Shown here: one piece after another, positions 8,301-13,281 of the stretch
Layout of the letters: every line of letters starts with the position of its first letter
Position numbering within the stretch: the stretch's first letter is position 1
DNA from: an uncultured Bacteroidales bacterium
GTDB taxonomy: Bacteria; Bacteroidota; Bacteroidia; Bacteroidales; UBA932
Length of the DNA: 13,281 nt
Assembly (NCBI GenBank): GCA_947305045.1
Contig: CAMZCW010000046.1
Location: forward strand, 1-13,281
Direction: 5' to 3'
Position numbers and translations under genes: made by a program
Notes under the pieces: generated by a model
The model's input: only the letters and a program-made list of their open reading frames with translations
Database searches by the model: none
What the model was told of the DNA's origin: nothing

Positions 8301-8618
8301 TCATCGGCCCCTATGCTCATATATGAAGGCTCTCCGCTAAAGTGGAACGAGGGTTCAAAGAATAAGCATGGCTTCATTTATAAGCCGTATCCTCGCACCG
8401 CGCTGGCCCAGTTGTGGGATGGAACGCTGCTGTTGGTGGCTTCGGACCGCCCGATAACCCTTCCGGAGTTGCAGACGCTGCTGTCGGAGAATTTCTTTGT
8501 CCGCAATGCCATCAATCTGGATGGCTCGGCGGCGCTTTATCTGGAAGGGCAAGGAAATGTATGCTCACCGGCGACTGAACGGCCGCTCCAAACCTTCATC
8601 GAGATAAAGAAGAAATGA
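5379..8618 (+). CDS. GH31 alpha-glycosidase fused to a degenerate C-terminal NAGPA-like domain
   Basis: A 1079-residue exported protein with an N-terminal signal peptide (hydrophobic 4-15). Residues about 25-210 form the GH31 N-terminal beta-sandwich. The (beta/alpha)8 barrel runs from PKWAFGYWWSRYW (216-228) through IDMDWH (254-259) and the nucleophile strand GVDFWWLDWQQ (D377 expected nucleophile). It continues with RWGGLGSHRY (416-425), GFCGDTKASW (D432 expected acid/base) and YWGQDIGGH (457-465). A beta C-domain follows to about 765, then a helical linker about 780-840. Residues about 845-1077 align with the NAGPA domains upstream (PHTYVRVNGE 911-920, MHEAAVMMD 936-944, YPRTALA 1004-1010, NLDGSAALYL 1046-1055). 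The signature loop is shortened and several conserved residues differ, so this domain may be non-catalytic. The WLDWQ-type barrel is a distinct GH31 branch; I cannot assign its sugar specificity. ATGA overlaps join it to both neighbours. Confidence 0.9.
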   Translation: MNMFCHILLALLVLFDAGNPMAPQEATVVSGNARFTVLTPQLIRMEWAQDGRFEDRATLGVVNRDLPIPAYKVTKVRGGVRIKTESLTLEYKGGKFGPDNLQVRFVLNGKTVTWQPGLDDSANLMGTTRTLDRYDGYYAQEADGRLTRDVFDKGVVSRDGWAVVDESGRHVFTEDGWVAERPEGERLDWYIFAYGHDYLQAVRDYVRIGGKIPLPPKWAFGYWWSRYWLYNDFELEEVVGKLRGYGIPADVFVIDMDWHETWGLTSKNPVLDAAEQSKGWTGYTWNKSLFPSPEHTLDFLHRSGFKTSLNLHPASGIQTFEECYEPFVKDYAARIGQAWPEGEYVPYRMSQREWAQSYFHTVLHPIERQGVDFWWLDWQQWPVSRYMKGLSNTFWLNHTFFEDSARTGKRPMIYHRWGGLGSHRYQVGFCGDTKASWKVLSYMPWFISTASNVGYAYWGQDIGGHNEVPGINYTDSELFTRWVQEGVFTPIFKTHPTRNKNLERRIWMFPEQFDVLKEAFRLRYSLSPYIYTAARQTYDTGIGMCRPLYYYWPEDEEAYSFKEEYLFGDDILSAAVCRPVNPATGLAERKVWFPSGSDWFDMATGTLYAGGTIRELSYTLAENPWYVRSSALIPMASPSIRTLQEASDELYILAVPGNEAFTTRLYEDGGENADYADAFSYTSLSREKTSSGIRVTVGVREGQFDGALDQRRIRLVLPGFRAPAKVLVNGKELAYSRFAEDGTWTYDGATLSVIVFAPVTSAQAQTLIECEGDYAFVSGESGRLKRARMAAESVKYAQNAADKYQWPDDAKMQWIGAASRITEEPGTAAAILGALPDNPFDKPRVQESPFRADVLGPGLKLLQKEGLSILSIASDGEYCLGFGYSESAKTVSEYGREKGLAAVSTATFGLPHTYVRVNGEEISPISIGPDNARWWMHEAAVMMDKDGTLNFACFDGWADRAAVSYRNANAWSIFSSAPMLIYEGSPLKWNEGSKNKHGFIYKPYPRTALAQLWDGTLLLVASDRPITLPELQTLLSENFFVRNAINLDGSAALYLEGQGNVCSPATERPLQTFIEIKKK

Positions 8619-10804
8619 GAAGACTGGCCTGGGTACTCCTGCTTTCCTTTTTGCCCTTTCGTGTTGCCCGGGGCCAGGAAGACAAGCGCAACGTGATGTT
8701 GAATGCGGAAAGCGGCAGCGCGCCCCGCGTTATCAATATCGGCCTTCCGGACAGTTCCAATGGGGCGGTTGTGTTTGTCGATGGTCTCAAGCATGCGATG
8801 GGCCTGCCCCGCAGCCAATACCACTGGGCTGGCGGGAATGCATATGAGTCAGTGGGCACCATCGACTTTATGGAGGCGGTTGTGGGATATGGCGAGTTCT
8901 CTGTTCCGGTGAATTCTGTTACGCGTGTGGGGGCGGATACCCTGTCGGGGACTTTTACCGGGGCTGCTTCCAGTAACGGACTCATTCGTTTTGACGGCTC
9001 CTTGCGTGGCCCCATAAAAGCCGGCTGGCAGTTCGCGCTGGGAGCTTATGTGAACTATGATCCCACCTCCGTCCATGCGCCTTTGCGTCTTTTTGTTGAC
9101 CAGAAACAGATTTACCAGGCTTCGCTCAGCCGTAAATGGGAGGATGCCTTGCTGGCCATGACTTATCGGCTCTCTTTCTGCAATGACCGTGTAGACGGAG
9201 GATATAGTGTGGCGCCATTTGTATATAAAGGTGACGGTAGTATCGGCCTGTACGAAGGTTTTCGTCTGGGGCGGGACTGCTATATGCCTGCCGATGAGTC
9301 CGTCCGTTGGATGGACCTGGAGTCCGGGCAATGGAAGGAGGGGAATATGGCCCGGATGGACCGCCGTCGTCTTCACGACTTTCACCTTTCCTATTGGAAA
9401 AAGGATTTGGGCGGATGGGACTTTCTGGCGGCCTTCCATTTGTGTTCTATGGCACCCTCGAATTGGTTGAAGGTACAGCTGGCGGGGATAGACCGGGCAA
9501 CGGCGGCTATGGGGTTTACCCGGCCGGATGGCAGCGTATATATGGGCCTGGTCCAGAATCGGCAGGCGCTTTACTACAATACCTGGACGGTGGACCCGGA
9601 ACTTCGGGTGGAGGTCCGGCGAACCTTGGGGCGGCACGACTTAAAACTGGGCACCTCATGGGTCTATGCGCGGCAGTATGAAGCCTCTTCCTCCTTCCGT
9701 TTTGCCCACACTGTTGAGGCAGGCCCGCAGCGGGTGTTCCGCAACGGGCAGGACACCTGGAACTTCAATCGGAACAGCACCTGGCTGGATGCCTGGAAGG
9801 TGAATGCCGATTTCTATGCGTTTGATGCCTGGCACATTACGCGGTCGTTTCTTGCCAGAACGGGGGTGCGCGTCCGAGGGATCTACAACGATGTGTACAG
9901 CGTGGCCCGCCTGGAGGGCGAAACCGTCAATGCCCGTGTGGAGGGTTTCAACCTGGCCAACCCGGCATTGGCAAAGAAGCATCACTTCCAGGTGCCTGCA
10001 CTGGATTATGTGGTGTCCGAGAGCCTTTCCTGGCGTATCTGTAAGGGGCTTTCAGCAATGGCGGAGGGCTTTTACAGCATGACCCCCAAGACGACCACGT
10101 ATTACAGGAATGCCACCCTTCCTTCGTTAAAGAGAATCGGTAATGCCATGGTGCGAGGTGGTCTGGCCCTGGAGGGGGAGTGGTATGACCTGACAGCCCT
10201 CGTCTCTTATGTTACCAGTTGGAACAATGCGGCTCAAGTGAGTGTGACCAAACAGATTAACGGGGAAAGCGAAACGCTGCCCTGGGTGGCGCAATACGGG
10301 ATTGGGACCCTGGGTTTCACGCTGGACGGATCTGTGAAGTGGGGAGGTTTCTCCTTGCATGGCCGCGCCACCTGGCAGGATCCCCGGTACAAAAACTATC
10401 GGAACGAGTTCGCCTTTAGTGACGGCTCCGTTTCTGTCATTGATTATACGGGGAAAACGGTGACCGGCATTTCCAAGCTCATGATTGAGTTTGACCCTTC
10501 TTACTCGTGGCGTTTCCTGCGTGTCTGGACGAGCGTCAGGTACTATAGCCGGCAATATGTAAGCCGGACCAATCTGGCCTATTTCAATGGCCACTTTGAA
10601 ACCTTCGCCGGCGTCCAGTTCCGTCTGGGGAGACACAGCCGCATAGACCTGAATGTTGTAAACCTGCTTTTTGACCAGGGGGCTAAAGGCAGTATAGAGA
10701 TGGCCGATACCATTGAGGATGCATCGGCCTTGAACGGCCTGGTGATGGCCGGTTCCTATATCCGTCCCTTCACTGTAGACCTCGCTTATACCTTCAGCTT
10801 TTGA
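8615..10804 (+). CDS. TonB-dependent receptor-like outer-membrane beta-barrel with short plug
   Basis: A 729-residue outer-membrane protein. A signal peptide (1-20, ARG|QED) is followed directly by a plug-like segment at about 26-125 (INIGLPDSSNGAVVFVDG, then HWAGGNAYESVGTIDFMEAV and VGADTLSGTFTGAASSNG). The rest is alternating, aromatic-rich beta-strand sequence ending FTVDLAYTFSF, with the terminal Phe expected for BAM-recognised barrels. The family role is TonB-driven import of a ligand too large for porins. There is no N-terminal carboxypeptidase-like domain and no obvious TonB box. The plug also looks shorter than in the homologues I recall, so active transport is not certain. It is the last gene of the operon, coupled to the GH31 gene by an ATGA overlap, and no SusD-like lipoprotein follows. 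It probably imports products released by the upstream enzymes (inference). Confidence 0.8.
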   Translation: MRRLAWVLLLSFLPFRVARGQEDKRNVMLNAESGSAPRVINIGLPDSSNGAVVFVDGLKHAMGLPRSQYHWAGGNAYESVGTIDFMEAVVGYGEFSVPVNSVTRVGADTLSGTFTGAASSNGLIRFDGSLRGPIKAGWQFALGAYVNYDPTSVHAPLRLFVDQKQIYQASLSRKWEDALLAMTYRLSFCNDRVDGGYSVAPFVYKGDGSIGLYEGFRLGRDCYMPADESVRWMDLESGQWKEGNMARMDRRRLHDFHLSYWKKDLGGWDFLAAFHLCSMAPSNWLKVQLAGIDRATAAMGFTRPDGSVYMGLVQNRQALYYNTWTVDPELRVEVRRTLGRHDLKLGTSWVYARQYEASSSFRFAHTVEAGPQRVFRNGQDTWNFNRNSTWLDAWKVNADFYAFDAWHITRSFLARTGVRVRGIYNDVYSVARLEGETVNARVEGFNLANPALAKKHHFQVPALDYVVSESLSWRICKGLSAMAEGFYSMTPKTTTYYRNATLPSLKRIGNAMVRGGLALEGEWYDLTALVSYVTSWNNAAQVSVTKQINGESETLPWVAQYGIGTLGFTLDGSVKWGGFSLHGRATWQDPRYKNYRNEFAFSDGSVSVIDYTGKTVTGISKLMIEFDPSYSWRFLRVWTSVRYYSRQYVSRTNLAYFNGHFETFAGVQFRLGRHSRIDLNVVNLLFDQGAKGSIEMADTIEDASALNGLVMAGSYIRPFTVDLAYTFSF

Positions 10805-10938
10805 GCGGTTTATAGTTTGTGAATATTCTATTGAATAATTAGCGAGCCTGGTTTAGAAGGGTTCACCCGAATGTGAGTTTCGGCAAACACAGAACATATG
10901 CCTGGTGTGTAAGTGATTGATTACTAGTATTTTACGAC
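10805..10938. other. AT-rich convergent intergenic stretch without recognisable genes
   Basis: This region lies between the stop of the receptor-like gene and the hairpins that precede the infB 3' end. It is richer in A and T than the coding DNA around it. I see no open frame of credible length, no tRNA-like structure and no mobile-element end. A short CCGAA/TTCGG inverted repeat (10867-10871 and 10879-10883, 7-base loop) is present but lacks a T-tract and is too short to interpret. Confidence 0.5.
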
Positions 10939-10971
10939 AATGGACGGAGCCCATTCAGGGTCCCGTCCATT
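10939..10971. terminator. Strong inverted repeat between convergent genes, possible bidirectional terminator
   Basis: AATGGACGG (10939-10947) and CCGTCCATT (10963-10971) form a perfect 9-bp stem. The stem extends inward with CCC/GGG (10950-10952 with 10958-10960) across a two-base irregularity and a 5-base ATTCA loop. The flanks are A/T-rich but carry no long uninterrupted T-run on either side. The position between two converging genes suits a transcription-ending or RNA 3'-end stabilising structure acting on either strand. Confidence 0.55.
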
Positions 10972-10992
10972 TGCTTAATTCACTGACTTTCA

Positions 10993-11016
10993 GGCGCTTG
11001 CGCGCCATGCTTTTTT
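10993..11016 (+). terminator. Rho-independent-type terminator for the rightward operon
   Basis: GGCGC (10993-10997) pairs with GCGCC (11002-11006) across a TTGC loop. Four bases later there is a run of six T (11011-11016), giving hairpin plus U-tract for + strand transcripts. Read on the opposite strand, the loop is GCAA, a GNRA-type tetraloop, but no T-run follows it, so it is less suited to ending infB transcription. The T-run overlaps the infB stop codon. The stem is short (5 bp). Confidence 0.5.
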
Positions 11017-13281
11017 ACAGGCTGCGCTTGATTTCCACAATCTGGAAGGCCTCGATGATGTCGCCGGGGTGGATGTCGTTGTAACGCTCCAGACCGCAGC
11101 CGCATTCCATGCCGGCGGGCACTTCCTTGGCGTTGTCCTTGCCCCTTTGCAGGGAGGCCAGTTCGCCGGTGTACACCACAATGCCGTCGCGAATCAGGCG
11201 CACCTGCGCCTTCTGGGTGAGTTTGCCTTCCTTCACCAGGCAGCCGGCAATGGTGCCCACCTTGGAAATCTTGAAGGTCTGTTTGACCTCTGCGGTGGCG
11301 GTCACCTCTTCCTTCTTCTCCGGCTCCAGCATGCCCTCGATACCTTCCTTCACCTCATTGATACAGTCGTAAATCACGGAGTACAGGCGAATTTCGATGC
11401 CTTCCTTCTCTGCGGCGCGGCGTGCCTCGGCGGAAGGACGTACCTGGAAGCCGATGATCACGGCATCGGAGGCCTCTGCCAGAAGGACATCGGACTCGGA
11501 GATGGCACCCACGGCCTTGTGGATCACGTTCACGCGCACTTCCTCGGTGGAAAGCTTGATGAGGGAATCCGACAGGGCTTCCACGGAACCGTCCACGTCA
11601 CCTTTGACAATCACGTTGAGTTCCTTGAAGTTGCCAATGGCAATGCGGCGGCCAATCTCCTCCAGGGTAAGGTGCTTCTGGGTCTTGATGCCCTGGATGC
11701 GGATGAGCTGCTCACGCTTCTGGGCAATGGACTTGGCTTCTTTTTCATCGGCCATGATGTTGAACTTTTCACCGGCGGCCGGGGCGCCGTTGAGGCCCAG
11801 CAGGGATACCGGGGTGGACGGACCGGCGCTTTCCACCTTTTGTCCGCGTTCGTTGTACATGGCTTTTACGCGGCCGTAGTAGGCCCCGGAAATAATGACG
11901 TCGCCCACGTTCACCGTGCCGTCCTGCACCAGGACGGTGGCCAGATAACCGCGGCCTTTGTCCAGGGAGCTTTCAATCACGGCGCCGCTGCCCAGCTTGT
12001 TGGGGTTGGCTTTGAGTTCCAGCAGGTCCGTCTCGAAGAGCACTTTCTCCAGGAGCTTATCTACGTTCAGGCCCTTCTTGGCCGATATTTCCTGGCACTG
12101 GTACTTGCCGCCCCAGTCTTCCACCAGGATATTCATCTCTGACAGCTGACGGCGGATGGTGTCCGGATTGGCACCCGGTTTATCAATCTTGTTGATGGCA
12201 AAGACCATGGGCACGCCGGCTGCCTGGGCATGGGCGATAGCTTCCTTGGTCTGGGGCATCACGGCGTCGTCGGCCGCTACAATGATAATGGCCAGGTCCG
12301 TCATCTGGGCACCGCGGGCACGCATGGCCGTAAAGGCCTCGTGGCCGGGGGTATCCAGGAAGGTGATGCGGCGGCCGCTTTCCAGTTTTACGCTGTAGGC
12401 GCCAATGTGCTGGGTAATGCCGCCGGCTTCACCGGCAATTACGTTGGAGTTGCGGATGTTGTCCAGCAGGGAAGTCTTACCATGGTCCACGTGACCCATC
12501 ACGGTGATTACCGGCGGGCGTTCTACCAAGTCTTCCTCCTTGTCGGGCTCCTGCTGCTGCACTTCCTCGGTGAGTTCTGCCGTAACGAATTCCACCTTGT
12601 AGCCAAATTCCTCGGCCACCAGTACCAGGGTTTCTGCATCCAGGCGCTGGTTGATGGATACCATCATGCCCAGGGACATGCAGGCGCCAATCACCTTCAC
12701 CACCGGCGTGTTGTTCATCAGGGTGGCCAGGTCGTTTACCGTCACAAACTCGGTGACCTTGAGAATCTTGTTTTCTGCGGCGGCGGCTTCCATCTCTTCC
12801 TGCGAACGGATGGCGGCAATTTCGCGCTTCTCCTTGCGGTGCTTGGCGCCAAAATTGTTCTTGCTCTCGTTCATGCGGGCGTAGGTTTCCTTCACCTGCT
12901 TCTGGATTTCCTTCTGCAGTTCTTCCTGCTCGGCCTCCGTCATGGCGGGCTTGAAGCGATCGCCCTTCTTGGAAGGCTTGGCTTTCTTGTTGTCCTCTTT
13001 CTTCTTGGTGGCTTTTTCTGCCTGGACCTTGGTTACATCTACCTTCTGGGAGCCGCTGCTCTTGATGCGTTCGCGCTTTTTGGTGCGCTTGGGGTCAAAC
13101 TGGGACAGGTCAATCTTGCCCAGCACCTTGAATGGTGCCGCGCTTTCCTGGGCAGCAGGGGTTTCCGCGGGGGTCGGGGCGGATTCCGGCGCTGCTACGG
13201 GCTCAGGTTCTGCTACGGGCTCGGGCTCCTCAACTGTCATCTCGAGCGGAGCCGAAGGCGTAGTCGAGAGATCTCCTTGGG
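11015..13281 (-). CDS. infB: Translation initiation factor IF-2 (5' end beyond window)
   Basis: The GTPase that brings initiator fMet-tRNA to the ribosome and promotes subunit joining in the cytoplasm. The frame is read leftward to TAA at 11015-11017 and stays open to the right edge, so the N-terminal domain is missing here. Counting from the in-frame ATG at 13240, the visible parts are a Pro/Glu/Ala-rich linker (1-35), a lysine-rich charged linker (50-150), and the IF2 N2/G1-type segment from about 155. The G domain has GHVDHGKT (249-256), GGITQ (273-277), DTPGH (296-300), NKID (350-353) and a SAKKG G5 motif. Domains II, III and the C-terminal fMet-tRNA-binding domain ([15 protein letters not shown] near the end) follow. 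ATG 13240 is unlikely to be the real start, because Bacteroidota IF-2 is normally about 200 or more residues longer at the N-terminus and this ATG lies inside a palindromic repeat. nusA commonly lies upstream in bacteria, but off-window here. Confidence 0.95.
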   Translation of the reverse strand, partial: QGDLSTTPSAPLEMTVEEPEPVAEPEPVAAPESAPTPAETPAAQESAAPFKVLGKIDLSQFDPKRTKKRERIKSSGSQKVDVTKVQAEKATKKKEDNKKAKPSKKGDRFKPAMTEAEQEELQKEIQKQVKETYARMNESKNNFGAKHRKEKREIAAIRSQEEMEAAAAENKILKVTEFVTVNDLATLMNNTPVVKVIGACMSLGMMVSINQRLDAETLVLVAEEFGYKVEFVTAELTEEVQQQEPDKEEDLVERPPVITVMGHVDHGKTSLLDNIRNSNVIAGEAGGITQHIGAYSVKLESGRRITFLDTPGHEAFTAMRARGAQMTDLAIIIVAADDAVMPQTKEAIAHAQAAGVPMVFAINKIDKPGANPDTIRRQLSEMNILVEDWGGKYQCQEISAKKGLNVDKLLEKVLFETDLLELKANPNKLGSGAVIESSLDKGRGYLATVLVQDGTVNVGDVIISGAYYGRVKAMYNERGQKVESAGPSTPVSLLGLNGAPAAGEKFNIMADEKEAKSIAQKREQLIRIQGIKTQKHLTLEEIGRRIAIGNFKELNVIVKGDVDGSVEALSDSLIKLSTEEVRVNVIHKAVGAISESDVLLAEASDAVIIGFQVRPSAEARRAAEKEGIEIRLYSVIYDCINEVKEGIEGMLEPEKKEEVTATAEVKQTFKISKVGTIAGCLVKEGKLTQKAQVRLIRDGIVVYTGELASLQRGKDNAKEVPAGMECGCGLERYNDIHPGDIIEAFQIVEIKRSL
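13235..13275. repeat. Palindromic REP-like repeat embedded in the infB linker region
   Basis: A 41-base imperfect palindrome. TCTCGA (13240-13245) pairs with TCGAGA (13264-13269), and an inner GCC-GAA-GGC hairpin (13251-13259) is separated from it by a small internal loop (GCGGA against GTAG). The TGTCATCTCGAGCG start and GTCGAGAGATCTC end look like the short palindromic repeats I recall from intergenic regions of many Bacteroidota genomes. Here it is read in frame by infB on the - strand, contributing residues such as [12 protein letters not shown]. Family membership is from memory; the palindrome itself is directly visible. Confidence 0.6.

Noticed and set aside
5379..8618. Assigning the GH31 protein a named specificity such as alpha-N-acetylgalactosaminidase or sulfoquinovosidase
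   Set aside because: The WLDWQ and RWGGLGSHRY motifs mark a particular GH31 branch, but I cannot verify the subfamily or its substrate without alignment.
8849..9637. 262-codon open frame antisense to the receptor gene
   Set aside because: Its composition is low-quality and Pro/His/Arg-rich, with no motifs. The sense frame has a signal peptide and beta-barrel pattern.
8615..10804. Calling the barrel a SusC homologue
   Set aside because: It is about 300 residues shorter than SusC, lacks the carboxypeptidase-like domain and has no SusD neighbour.
10805..10938. A tRNA or mobile-element remnant in the AT-rich intergenic stretch (GGTTCACCC looks faintly like a T-arm)
   Set aside because: No acceptor stem, anticodon arm or terminal repeats could be built around it.
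11069..12142. Long open frame (357 codons) antisense to infB
   Set aside because: It lies wholly within the conserved IF-2 G domain and C-terminal domains. Its translation is a His/Gly/Leu-rich composition with no recognisable domain, as expected from the GC-rich complementary strand.

Overview
The window comes from a Bacteroidota chromosome, most likely an uncultured gut Bacteroidales of moderately high GC. The evidence is a translation initiation factor IF-2 with a long charged and proline-rich linker, lipoprotein and fimbrillin-type architecture, a TonB-dependent outer-membrane barrel ending in an aromatic residue, mostly weak or absent Shine-Dalgarno sites with ATGA start/stop overlaps, and a Bacteroidota-style palindromic repeat at the right edge. 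I cannot name the genus from the sequence.

Layout, left to right. (1) Positions 1-1343, + strand: the 3' part of a secreted-type FAD-dependent oxidoreductase with a C-terminal golvesin/xanthan-lyase-like beta domain. Its start lies off the left edge. (2) A gap of 107 bases with a weak promoter candidate. (3) Positions 1451-10804, + strand: a tight five-gene operon. It encodes a lipoprotein with a fimbrillin-like N-terminus fused to a phosphodiester glycosidase (NAGPA/DUF2233) domain, a secreted stand-alone phosphodiester glycosidase, a secreted histidine acid phosphatase of the MINPP/phytase type, a 1079-residue GH31 alpha-glycosidase carrying a third, degenerate NAGPA-like domain at its C-terminus, and a compact TonB-dependent receptor-like barrel. 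One junction is a 3-base gap and the other three are 4-base ATGA overlaps. (4) Positions 10805-11014: a convergent intergenic stretch with two hairpins. (5) Positions 11015-13281, - strand: infB, whose 5' end lies beyond the right edge. A palindromic repeat sits in frame within its linker-coding region.

Main idea (inference): the operon looks like an accessory glycan-use locus for a phosphodiester-containing glycan. NAGPA enzymes hydrolyse a sugar-1-phosphate diester and leave a phosphomonoester. The histidine phosphatase could then remove that phosphate. The GH31 enzyme could cut an alpha-linked sugar, and the barrel could import products. There is no SusC/SusD pair, so this is not a classical polysaccharide utilisation locus. 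Candidate substrates (phosphomannan, teichoic acids, phosphodiester capsules, GlcNAc-P-mannose glycans) cannot be separated from sequence alone.
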